A stretch of DNA of 56,378 bases from a virus: positions 1 through 56,378 of the IMG/VR virus record IMGVR_UViG_3300027816_000119. One strand, 5' to 3'. The notes under the pieces are model-generated. The model was not told the DNA's origin. It searched no databases and saw only the letters and a program-made list of their open reading frames with translations. Of this stretch, positions 12,901 to 20,876 are shown piece after piece (within the stretch, counting starts at the first letter, position 1; every line of letters starts with the position of its first letter). A program made the position numbers and the translations under genes.

Positions 12901-15473
12901 TTAGAATTTCTATAATATCCTCTACCACATGGAGAACCACCTTCTATAAATTTATCTAATGATCCACCATACTTTCCATACTGAATATCATCTTTATTAG
13001 AATCCTTCTTAGCAATAAGATTAAATAACCTCATTAAGCTTTCATCATCTTTTGCTGTTCTAAATAATAAGTAAATATCTTGATTAAAGTTTTTATTATC
13101 TTTATCAAGCATTCCTTTTTTCTCAGCCTCCTCTCTCATCTGATTCAATCTCTCTGGAGTAATTACCTCATCAGGTTTAAGATTAAATTTCTTTCTAGCC
13201 ACATTAAGATATGATTGAATATTCTGTTCTTCTGGATTTATTATGTAATCATAAAATTGTTGTTTTTCTTTTGGCCAAGTTTTATCAAAAGGAATTATAT
13301 TTTCTTTTACAATTTTGTCATACATAGGATACAACTTGTCTCTCACAGGTTCCATAAGATAATTAGTTAACTCATGTCTTTCTGTATCAGACTTTTGTTC
13401 AGGTGTAAGTTCTGGACTAAAATATATTTTTGGAACTTTTCCACTTGTGTCATACATTCCAACTGCTCGGAAACCTCCTATATTTTCTTGCGTATATTCC
13501 TCTGGCATTGTTTCATATACTGGGAATGATTGCATTTGTTTAAGCATAGGTGATTCAGGATTGTATGCTGGTAATGCTTTTTCTACAACCTTTTTAAAAC
13601 TAGGTTGATCTTCTGGAAAATCTATTTTTCTATTCTTATACCATTCAACCATCCATCTTTGATCTTCTGTCATATTCTCTTCAGACAGAGGAATACAACC
13701 AAGTTTTGGATCATAAGTATAACCATCATCACATGGAGAACCACCTGCTATAAATTTATGTAATGACCCACCAAGTTCTTGCTTATATGGACTCATAAAT
13801 TGACCTGGATCATTTGGTCCTTTTTTTAAATATACATTATTAGCAGGATTTTTATTTACAATACCATCAGGTAACATGTTTTGATTAGAGAGTTCTAATA
13901 AAGCATTTGTCTTATCTCTTGAGCTCATAGGTAATATACCTACACCAGCACCAACAGCATTATTTAGTATATCTTCACCAGACTCTGTAAATTTAACCAA
14001 CCATGGTCTATCATCATTAAATATAGTTTCTAACTCATGACCTACACCCATTGCATTAGCACCTAAAAAACCAGCAGCTTGCGGTATACCTGTGTATTGT
14101 GCCCAGTCTGGAAAATAATCCATAATTGCTTCAGCTGCATATCTACCACCTTGAGGATGTCTAAAATTATCTATAGGATCATCATCTTCTTTTGCAGCAC
14201 CATAAGCAGACATAGCTGCTTTGTCCATAGGATTATCTAAAGCACTATTTATTTTATCCTCAAAGCTATTACCTCTATATAAAATTTCTTGAGTTGAACC
14301 AGGATCATATAGTTCTATTTCTTTTATTTCTCTTAGCAATCCTGCTGCTGTTTCTTGATCAGCAAGTAAAGGTGAATTTTTTAATTTCTCATATTGCTCA
14401 ACTAACTTTTGATAATAAGAACTAAATGTATCAGTTTTTTTGTTAGCTTTTTTAGCTGCAGCTTTAGCTTTTTTAGATGCTTTTATTGTAACTTCTTTAA
14501 GATTTTGTATATATGTAGGATTGTATGATCTTTTAGGAATAGTCTTGTCTAAATATTTTTTAAATTCTTCATCTGAATTATTTTCTAATATTCTTCTTTT
14601 TTCATCCTGTAATAAATACAATGGAGTATAATCAACTAATGCATTTTCACATCTTTTAGTATATGGATTCCATACTTGACCTTTCCCACATGGTTTATTT
14701 GAACCACCTCTATCATAATCAACTAAGCCACCATCTTCATAATATTTTGCATTAGGATCATAAATTCTATTCTTTACTTTCTTAGGTTTAAATAATTTAT
14801 TTTTTACAAACAGTTTATTCTTACCAAAAATACTTTTTGTGTACTTCATAGAATTTAAACTACCACCCTTACGGAACTGCTCTCCTACAGATCCTAATGC
14901 AGCTATTACTTCAGGCTTATCATCAAAATGCTTTTCTACTCCAAGTTGTTTTACTTTACGTACCTTAGCTTCATCTGAACCAGTAGCTATAATATTTTCA
15001 ACTGGAATGCCTGCTTGTCTAGCTCGGGCAATCATATCTGGTGTTACTTTATCTCTGGCAGATACAATAAAAAGATTATAGCCATCTCTAAACATTTTCT
15101 TAGCTTTAGCTAAACCTTCAGGTGTTGCAATAGTTTTATCAAAGTCAAAAGATGCATATTTACCTTTACCAAAATCTTCTGGCTGCTCCATCTCTGAATG
15201 CTCTCTATAATTAGCTGTAAGTTCTGAACCAGCGGGGATATTTTTTAAAGCTCTTAGGTATCTTTTATCTCCTATTACTTCATTACTAGTATTAAAGTTT
15301 TTTTCATCATGATTATAGAACTTACCAAACTGATTTGGTACAAATCTTATTCTATCATTATCTATAGGAATGCCAGAGTGTACGGGTAATATTAGTTCAC
15401 CCTTTTTAATTAGTTCTTGAGTAAATAAACCTTTACCATGTATCTTGGACTTTCCAACTTTTACTTTCTTCAT
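9942..15473 (-). CDS. Multidomain virion effector polyprotein with SET, HAD, zincin-like and ART-like domains
   Basis: 1843 residues. In order: SET methyltransferase domain (1-92); HAD phosphatase domain (104-195); FRKGGSLNS; a GGSNKPC...C motif (256-276); a Lys/Ala-rich linker and a domain with paired DNFRH (435-439) and GHE (478-480) motifs; a GGSPC motif (577-593); a zincin-like domain with RHELTN (699-704); a GGSPC motif (845-861); delivery-like repeat C (904-1150); a HGT-type ADP-ribosyltransferase-like domain (about 1230-1345); a region with an unrecognised C-terminal domain (about 1600-1810); and a divergent module-end tag (1812-1843). The ATG overlaps the TAA of the nozzle gene by one base (ATGxx/TAA at 15473), so it is translated from the same message. 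Length and makeup suit a capsid or tail cargo protein; injection is inferred. Confidence 0.85.
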   Translation of the reverse strand: MKKVKVGKSKIHGKGLFTQELIKKGELILPVHSGIPIDNDRIRFVPNQFGKFYNHDEKNFNTSNEVIGDKRYLRALKNIPAGSELTANYREHSEMEQPEDFGKGKYASFDFDKTIATPEGLAKAKKMFRDGYNLFIVSARDKVTPDMIARARQAGIPVENIIATGSDEAKVRKVKQLGVEKHFDDKPEVIAALGSVGEQFRKGGSLNSMKYTKSIFGKNKLFVKNKLFKPKKVKNRIYDPNAKYYEDGGLVDYDRGGSNKPCGKGQVWNPYTKRCENALVDYTPLYLLQDEKRRILENNSDEEFKKYLDKTIPKRSYNPTYIQNLKEVTIKASKKAKAAAKKANKKTDTFSSYYQKLVEQYEKLKNSPLLADQETAAGLLREIKEIELYDPGSTQEILYRGNSFEDKINSALDNPMDKAAMSAYGAAKEDDDPIDNFRHPQGGRYAAEAIMDYFPDWAQYTGIPQAAGFLGANAMGVGHELETIFNDDRPWLVKFTESGEDILNNAVGAGVGILPMSSRDKTNALLELSNQNMLPDGIVNKNPANNVYLKKGPNDPGQFMSPYKQELGGSLHKFIAGGSPCDDGYTYDPKLGCIPLSEENMTEDQRWMVEWYKNRKIDFPEDQPSFKKVVEKALPAYNPESPMLKQMQSFPVYETMPEEYTQENIGGFRAVGMYDTSGKVPKIYFSPELTPEQKSDTERHELTNYLMEPVRDKLYPMYDKIVKENIIPFDKTWPKEKQQFYDYIINPEEQNIQSYLNVARKKFNLKPDEVITPERLNQMREEAEKKGMLDKDNKNFNQDIYLLFRTAKDDESLMRLFNLIAKKDSNKDDIQYGKYGGSLDKFIEGGSPCGRGYYRNSKGECVPLDWNLVDVDWDYHIGPQAEGWEYDRNSKEWIKNKSGINIQAKKGKKLSDWILRGGKTRLEQMKDFGKKYSSEFGIGANEPLISTNTTKEGIKRFKSYINNIVSEQNKYYKNEEKERKEYEKARKKAQSSKDLSAGTKFRMEYEEKGWDRFDPNVMNEAYKGQFQEAVDEANKRKEANMGVTNTALELLGGGAYRIVADPVGTAEGVAKTVADVATLPQGLVEGAVNYSNTGNFDMGTNVLTGENYGSGINQTFDVLGAIPGINAISKLSKFTKAGDLVTDLGKGVKSTFQNTGKINSSGASDITLQKHIDDIVANSSFKTEQEAADFLKEVAKSSNKTVNEVLNTYSNKGFGFSNSNLIAAAEVIKNDLKLPVPKYLYHGTSDARLKNILSSELDNSLGDAVNTGGMMPDKLGKGFTTAAGDSGYALNFAGYSAEATGGKPVLLRFANKGKKDLGFMGQYPAVKGKDIEYSLDGGKTWSKQLPGSPNSPVSNMVNKFFNRPPGPMMLLGPSGSGSNMVKKNLNYYKQLLDSYDSKKMSFANRKFYNDLIETGRKQGDMLTEAQLRELDRLKNSNFDFGKRGYNKESLLQVEPKAPIEGGTPPPVKSGYSINLKGAFQRYPKGPLTEEEILAYKNSPEYQKFSQEHADLINKYGSDWTLPNYMDEHLNEAITTGNRSRVNPILYGGRNWNATDYTIAGLVGSAYPGAAAVFGTAFSPPPIKNKILKNVGVTGVPGGLSSKDTLIDITNTPMDFAKVNETKDGKIIIGGEFIEDANNTVRKAKDWLTATDTYSDKKYPSNKIESFYGIEDGKFKVGKANEFDPDTEIVPRRFGAKNIDKAIMNGNEMRLLDKNGDPIYQNTPNTGKFILYSPSTKKAEFAYITSGKKGVDLVNDFLKKNKDAQYIHLDNGRYEYYGLNPGGLTKQDFESYYHQDLGREGTPGYNLIIKEEGGETDYQLGDEVDEDTKGYLESLGLGYTFEEI
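9945..10040 (-). repeat. Module-end tag, divergent copy 3 (C-terminus of the 1843-residue protein)
   Basis: GGETDYQLGDEVDE... ending YLESLGLGYTFEEI aligns with the GG..DYIELDIPE...YL.NGY.VEEV tags of the neighbouring protein and forms the very end of this chain. Confidence 0.6.
11439..11786 (-). other. HGT-type ADP-ribosyltransferase-like domain (residues 1230-1345)
   Basis: KYLYHGTSDARLKNIL (1238-1253) is the usual first strand and helix of PARP/diphtheria-type ARTs, with H1242 as NAD-binding His. GKGFTTAAGDSGYALNFAG (1277-1294...) supplies the second-motif Tyr region. I did not find an unambiguous third (Glu) residue, so activity is uncertain. It follows repeat C, as the other toxin-like domains follow A and B. 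Confidence 0.55.
12024..12764 (-). repeat. Delivery-like repeat module C (residues 904-1150)
   Basis: AKKGKKLSDWILRGGKTR start, RMEYEEKGWDRF, KGQFQEAVDEANKRKEANMG, DPVGTAEGVAKTVADVATLP, FDMGTNVLTGENYGSG and FDVLGAIPGINAISKLSKF. It is close to repeat A over its full length. Confidence 0.85.
12876..12941 (-). repeat. GGSPC...C motif, copy 4 (residues 845-866)
   Basis: YGGSLDKFIEGGSPCGRG, then C861 and VPLDW. It marks the start of the segment that carries repeat C. Confidence 0.75.
13314..13556 (-). other. Degenerate zincin-like domain (residues 640-720)
   Basis: PKIYFSPELTPEQ is followed by DTERHELTNYLMEP (696-709). HELTN sits where zincin peptidases have HExxH, but the second zinc His is Asn703-704 context, so the site is probably inactive or has shifted to another role. 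Confidence 0.35.
13686..13745 (-). repeat. GGSPC...C motif, copy 3 (residues 577-596)
   Basis: LGGSLHKFIAGGSPCDDG, then C593 and IPL. Its preceding GGSL.KFI block is shared with copy 4. Confidence 0.75.
14640..14708 (-). repeat. GGxxPC...C motif, copy 2 (residues 256-278)
   Basis: DRGGSNKPCGKGQVW, then C275. It follows the HAD domain and begins the next segment. Confidence 0.7.
14889..15164 (-). other. HAD-superfamily phosphatase domain (residues 104-195)
   Basis: Motif I is ASFDFDKTIA (107-116), giving the DxDxT triad D110, D112, T114. Motif II is FIVSAR (135-140). The acidic motif IV is KHFDDKPEVI (181-190). The compact form resembles phage and PNK-type HAD phosphatases that act on nucleotides or polynucleotide ends; the substrate here is unknown. 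Confidence 0.75.
15198..15473 (-). other. SET-domain protein lysine methyltransferase (residues 1-92)
   Basis: KIHGKGLFTQELIKKGELI (10-28) matches the SET N-terminal strand pair with the SAM-binding GxGL. FYNHDEKN (52-59) fits the NH(S/D) motif and AGSELTANY (81-89) fits the GEELTxDY motif. It is a minimal SET domain of bacterial or viral size at the front of the polyprotein. Confidence 0.75.
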
Positions 15474-18400
15474 TACCTTGGAGAATATTGATTTTTAGTA
15501 TTAAATATTTTCAAGATCATATTAGTATCTCTTGAATTTACTTTAGCTAACTTAATAAAATTTAAGTAATGTCTAAACTTTTTTCTCTGTAATTGATTTT
15601 TATTTATATCAATATTCTGATAGTTGATAGTTTTAATATAACCATTAGGTGCAGTTATCCATAAATTTTCTTGTCTATAAGAACCAGATAAAATTGTTGT
15701 CCCAGGTATTACAGGATTTGTAGGAGGATAGTCTGGTAACTGTTGAGGAGAAGGATAAGGAAATTCTCCACGGTCTTTTACTGAATCCCAGAATTGATTA
15801 AATCTATATTTGTTTTCTTCTTTAGAAAATAAAATATCAAATCCAGCTTTTGGTGTAATTGTAGGATCAATAAAAATTGAATTGTTAACTTTTGGATATT
15901 GTAAGTTTAGTGGTGGATTATTCTTAGCATAAATATTTAATTTCAAATATGGTGATATTTGTTCTGTATTATGAATTACAGCATAATCAAAATTATAATC
16001 TAGTACATGAAATTGATCTACACAGTTTTCTTGGTTTCTTTTATAACATTCTAAAACATATTCTACACTTTTTAAAGTAGTAACAGTTTGACCAGTTACT
16101 ATTGGAAACTCAACTTCAAATGGATACTGCGTCCCATAAAAATTACAATAGTCATTACATTCAATATTATGAGCCCAAAATTCATCAGCTCTTGTACTTA
16201 CAATTGTACTCTTAGTAGGTAAAGTAAGATCTGGATGCCAGTCATGAAATGAAATCCAAAATCTATTTTTAGGGTCATAACTTGCTGTCCATGAAGCATC
16301 TTCAAATATTGCAGGATCTCCTAAAATATAAATTTTATTTCCTTGTAAAGGATCCATAGTATCTAGAAAATAACTTTCAGTAGGTGTACTTATATATTGA
16401 ATTCTATTTGGATTTTGTGGTGTATTAAAACCATCTATCAATTTATAATCTTTTTTACAGAAATATAATACTGAATTTTCATTATCATAAATAGCTTGAC
16501 ATCCAATACCGGCTACAGGATTATCAGCATAATCATATTCTGGAAAATCTTCTAATAACTTAGATGGTAAAAATTCATCAAACCACCATTTCATTCCTGA
16601 TTGTGATATCTCTGTTATACCTTCATTATAAGTAAATATTTTACCTTGATTTTGTGATATATAATAAATACCAGCCGGTGTAGATATAACAGCCAATCTA
16701 CTTTGAGATGAACCATACTGATATGGTTTATCTGTAACAACTAGATTTTGAGCTTCTCTTGCAAATAACCCACCATCTCCTACAGTTACTTTAACACCTG
16801 AACCATCAAGTTGTAATTGATCAACTCCTTGAAATACTTGAGGGCCATCATTTTTAAATGTAATAAGAGCTCCGGTTCTAGCAAAGTTTTTAACTGAACT
16901 AATTTGACTAATAAAATCTTTACGGTTATTAGGTAGAAAAATAAACCATGCATCTTCTACAGAGCCTTGAACAAAAGGTAAAGAATAAGTAATAACATTA
17001 GGAAAATATGTATAACATAAACTTGCTACCTTAGGATCATAGTATCTATTTTGTAATGCACCAAATGTTAAAAATTTACTTGGTAATCTTGATGCACTTA
17101 AAGATAAATCATAAATATAAAAATTACCTCTTGTAATAATTATAGGATCCATTTTAAATAACTGTTGTAAATCAGTGTATCTATATGGATGATAACATTT
17201 TTCAAAATCAAATGTACCTACTTCTCTAAAGTCAAGAAGTATATCTGTTTCTACATAAAAGTCTCTTACTCCAGACACAGAAGTATAAAAGTATGAATTT
17301 CTAGGAATCCAAAATCCAGGATAAGGTGTAGCATCATCAGTAGAATGATCATAATTTATACTTTCTAGATTATAAAAATCTGTAGGAAATAGCCCAGTAC
17401 CCGGAGCAGCTGCTGTTGTTATTCCTAAAAAGTCAGATAAGTTTTCTACAGATATATTAGAAAAATCATAGTGTGTACTATTCATCCAGTATCTTGCTTG
17501 AGGAAGCATTTGATTTACAAAATAGTTATATTCAAAATCATCTGCTACTCCATACAACCAGTTATAAAACATCAACATTATATTCTTTTCTGTAAATCTA
17601 CATATGTATGTATCACCTCCAAAAAAGATATCTGTTTGAGCAATTAGTTTGTAGTAATAAGTTTGAGGAGTTGGTATAGGATCATTTAGTGTTGCTACAC
17701 TAGGTTGTATAAAATTACCTAAAAGTGCTGGACTATAGTCTTTTATCAAAGTACCAAAAGCATCTCTCTTTTGTTCACAAGGAGTAATTACTTGTTGCTT
17801 TATAGAATCTAACTGGCCGTATTGATTTTTTAAAGTTACTTTTATAGCACCATAGTGACTAGCTATTTTTGTTTGAAACCCAATTGTCTTTTTATCTTCC
17901 TCATCAATTTTAGGACCTAATCCTCCTACGTCTGCATGATACAGTGTAATTGAAGATTGATCCTGAGCATTACTAATTTGTTGAGCTAATGTAGTACCTG
18001 AAGTTAAAAAGCTTGGTCCTGTTGTAGCACCAGTATTTGCTTGAGCTGTTCTTAATACAACCAACTTGGGTCTAAAAATATTTTGTATTGTATATTTTTT
18101 AATTGTGCTTGTAGTAGTATCAATATAATCTGGAATTTCTTGATTGGTATCATTAATAACATATAGTGAATCTTCTACTTTAAATCTATATAGTTCACCT
18201 GGTTTTCTAGGATCAAATCTATCATAGTAACCATGACCAATTTGTTGTAATGCATATTGCTTTAATGGAGCAATAGCATATAAAAATTCATTAGCTGTTT
18301 TTAATCCTTGTGCAAAGAAAAAAGCAAAATTTTGTAGACCACCTAAAAATGCTAACCAAGGTGGTAACATCTGAGATTGAGAAAGTTCATTTGTATAAGT

Positions 18401-20875
18401 TATACCATTGTATGTTGCACCTGCAGTTTTATATGCAGCATTATGCGCTCTAAATATATTATCTAATGTATCTATACCTGATATACCATTACCAATAAAA
18501 CCTAAACCATTATAATAAGCAAGTAATGCTGCATTAAATGTATTATTAGCTCCTGTAGTTGCTAAAGGTGTTAGTGGTTGTAAATTTTGAGATAAAGGTG
18601 AAGAGGTTCCTGACACAAATGGAAGTTGTCTAATTTGTGTATAACTACCTTGAGGATAGTTAATTTGTTTTTTACCACCATTAGCTAATATACTGTAACC
18701 AAGAGCATACATCAACATTGCCCAAAAAGATGCATCACTAAGTAATTTATTTTTAGGATGTCCTGCTGGTTCAATAAATTGTTGTTGAGCCAATCCTGAA
18801 ACATGACCATATATTTTTAATTCACTTATTGCTAAGTAAGGATTTCTAAAACTTGTTTCTGGTGAATGAAATGATATAATCTCTTTTGGAATATCTTGAT
18901 TTTGATAAACTAAGTTTGTATCTACTTTCTTTATATAGGGATCATTATATTTAAAATTACGTCCTCCACTTGGACTATTCCCATAAGGATAAATAGAATT
19001 AAATGGAAAGTTTGCATACAAACCAGTTCTTGTGTTTGCAGCAACTCCTTGAATAACATAATCTCTAAAGTTATTAATCATTCCTTTAGCAATTATAGTT
19101 CTATTACCTTCTCTTGAGCCTACAAGAATTTCATAACCTACAATATTTGTAATTATGTTACCTTCATTATCAACAGGAGTTTGGATATTTTTAAATCTTA
19201 CTCCCATCAATCTTATTTTCATAGCATCTGTTAAAGGATCTCTTTTAAAATGATATGTTCTATCTGATAAATTATTGTCAGGAAACTTATGATGTCTTAT
19301 AGGTAGGCCACATAAATCATAATCAATACTTGGTGTCTGATATTTATTTGTCCATGGATGATAACTTGCATTCCAAATATCAGGTCTGTTATCAGGATAC
19401 TTTTCAGTTTCTGCTTGCCAATAACCCATATCACCATAAGCAATTACTTTTCCACCATCAGGTAATAGTTGTGTAGCTGCACTTAATTGTGAAGCTGTAT
19501 TTATTGTTTCAAATAAAAAAGTATCTCCTGGTAAAGTATTATCATCTGAATATGCTACTAAATCTGGACCTTTAGGGGGTCTTCCTGGAATATGATATGA
19601 AGCTGATTTATCTCCTGTATCATATACCCATCTGATAAAAAATGCATAAACTTCATCTCTTAAATAACTTGTTTTACTACCTCCTTTAAAATAATAATCT
19701 GAAGGATATTCAACAGAGACCCACTCAGCTCTAATTAAGTTAGCAAGAGGTTGATAATTAAAATCAAATTTAGAAGTCGGACCTATTCTAAGTAAATAAT
19801 TATTTAACTGAACTATTTGATCAGATTTTTCAAATACTGGTGTTTGTCTTACAATATCAAAATCATCTACATCAACTGCACTTACTTTTATTTGATCAAT
19901 ATATATTGATGTTGTTCTTGTAGAATATAATCCAATTTGTTTAGCTATAATACCTTCATTTACAAAAGCTATTACAATTAGAACAAACTCATCAAAGTTT
20001 TCAGAATCTGCTGTTAGGTTTAATTGTAAAGAACCCTGACCATTATCAGGAGTATACACTGCTTGAACATTACTTGGAGCAAAATAGTCTGTTACTTTTT
20101 GTCCTTTTATAGTATATGCAATAGCTGCATAATAAGAACCATTACTTAATGAACCAGAACTATCTCCTCTAAATAATTCTAAACAAGGAGTTTCCATTAG
20201 TCTTGCAAGTCTAATATTATCACAGTCTAAAAAAGGTGTATCAAAACAAAACTCACAAGCTCCTGTAGTACAATCTTGTATCCAAGTTACTCCTGGCCAT
20301 TGAGTACTTTGAGAAGGATCTGCTGTAAAAAAATATTTATTAGGATTTGCTGCTCCTCCCCATGTATAACCTTTTATAGGCCATGTTTCAGGATCTCCTA
20401 CATTTAAGAATCTATCTGGATTTTTTCCATCTGCCCAGTATACTTGCCAAGTACAATCTTCTTTTTCTCTTGAAGCTCCTGAAATTAAATTAAATCTACT
20501 AAAGTTTAAACATGCATCTACAACAATTGGAAAGTATTGACAAGAACTTTCTATAAATAAACCTATCTCAGAATTTGATGATCTCTTAGTTTTTTTTGTT
20601 TGATGAGCTGCAGTAAATACAATCCAATAATCAGAATATAAATTTATAAGACCTATTATGTATTTATAACCAACCATTGTTTGACCGGCTTTAGTACATA
20701 AGGTATTTGATCTTTCATTAGATAATGTACCTAAGTCACCTTCTGCCGTATTGTTTACAACATTACGGGCATGTGTCCACATACCTTCTTGTACAAATGA
20801 AGGATCAGAATCTTTATTAAGACCCTTGACAAAGGTGTTTGTTTGATTTTGTGCTTGATCTTGACTTTTTGCCAT
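15473..20875 (-). CDS. Giant tail nozzle (tubular) protein, P22 gp10 / T7 gp12-like
   Basis: 1800 residues. The N-terminus FVKGLNKDSDPSFVQEG then W.HARN is the typical opening of podovirus nozzle or tail tubular B proteins. The rest is rich in Tyr, Asn and aromatic beta-strand sequence, with many insertions, which suits an enlarged beta-propeller nozzle such as those of crAss-like phages. It starts one base after the stop of the 340-residue ring protein gene and leads directly into the effector polyproteins, so tail tip and cargo are one operon. No enzyme motif is visible. The family call rests on the N-terminus, length and position. Confidence 0.65.
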   Translation of the reverse strand: MAKSQDQAQNQTNTFVKGLNKDSDPSFVQEGMWTHARNVVNNTAEGDLGTLSNERSNTLCTKAGQTMVGYKYIIGLINLYSDYWIVFTAAHQTKKTKRSSNSEIGLFIESSCQYFPIVVDACLNFSRFNLISGASREKEDCTWQVYWADGKNPDRFLNVGDPETWPIKGYTWGGAANPNKYFFTADPSQSTQWPGVTWIQDCTTGACEFCFDTPFLDCDNIRLARLMETPCLELFRGDSSGSLSNGSYYAAIAYTIKGQKVTDYFAPSNVQAVYTPDNGQGSLQLNLTADSENFDEFVLIVIAFVNEGIIAKQIGLYSTRTTSIYIDQIKVSAVDVDDFDIVRQTPVFEKSDQIVQLNNYLLRIGPTSKFDFNYQPLANLIRAEWVSVEYPSDYYFKGGSKTSYLRDEVYAFFIRWVYDTGDKSASYHIPGRPPKGPDLVAYSDDNTLPGDTFLFETINTASQLSAATQLLPDGGKVIAYGDMGYWQAETEKYPDNRPDIWNASYHPWTNKYQTPSIDYDLCGLPIRHHKFPDNNLSDRTYHFKRDPLTDAMKIRLMGVRFKNIQTPVDNEGNIITNIVGYEILVGSREGNRTIIAKGMINNFRDYVIQGVAANTRTGLYANFPFNSIYPYGNSPSGGRNFKYNDPYIKKVDTNLVYQNQDIPKEIISFHSPETSFRNPYLAISELKIYGHVSGLAQQQFIEPAGHPKNKLLSDASFWAMLMYALGYSILANGGKKQINYPQGSYTQIRQLPFVSGTSSPLSQNLQPLTPLATTGANNTFNAALLAYYNGLGFIGNGISGIDTLDNIFRAHNAAYKTAGATYNGITYTNELSQSQMLPPWLAFLGGLQNFAFFFAQGLKTANEFLYAIAPLKQYALQQIGHGYYDRFDPRKPGELYRFKVEDSLYVINDTNQEIPDYIDTTTSTIKKYTIQNIFRPKLVVLRTAQANTGATTGPSFLTSGTTLAQQISNAQDQSSITLYHADVGGLGPKIDEEDKKTIGFQTKIASHYGAIKVTLKNQYGQLDSIKQQVITPCEQKRDAFGTLIKDYSPALLGNFIQPSVATLNDPIPTPQTYYYKLIAQTDIFFGGDTYICRFTEKNIMLMFYNWLYGVADDFEYNYFVNQMLPQARYWMNSTHYDFSNISVENLSDFLGITTAAAPGTGLFPTDFYNLESINYDHSTDDATPYPGFWIPRNSYFYTSVSGVRDFYVETDILLDFREVGTFDFEKCYHPYRYTDLQQLFKMDPIIITRGNFYIYDLSLSASRLPSKFLTFGALQNRYYDPKVASLCYTYFPNVITYSLPFVQGSVEDAWFIFLPNNRKDFISQISSVKNFARTGALITFKNDGPQVFQGVDQLQLDGSGVKVTVGDGGLFAREAQNLVVTDKPYQYGSSQSRLAVISTPAGIYYISQNQGKIFTYNEGITEISQSGMKWWFDEFLPSKLLEDFPEYDYADNPVAGIGCQAIYDNENSVLYFCKKDYKLIDGFNTPQNPNRIQYISTPTESYFLDTMDPLQGNKIYILGDPAIFEDASWTASYDPKNRFWISFHDWHPDLTLPTKSTIVSTRADEFWAHNIECNDYCNFYGTQYPFEVEFPIVTGQTVTTLKSVEYVLECYKRNQENCVDQFHVLDYNFDYAVIHNTEQISPYLKLNIYAKNNPPLNLQYPKVNNSIFIDPTITPKAGFDILFSKEENKYRFNQFWDSVKDRGEFPYPSPQQLPDYPPTNPVIPGTTILSGSYRQENLWITAPNGYIKTINYQNIDINKNQLQRKKFRHYLNFIKLAKVNSRDTNMILKIFNTKNQYSPR

Positions 20876-20876
20876 G

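Noticed and set aside
13314-13556. Active zincin protease in the cargo protein
   Set aside because: The second zinc-binding His of HExxH is missing, so I list it only as degenerate.
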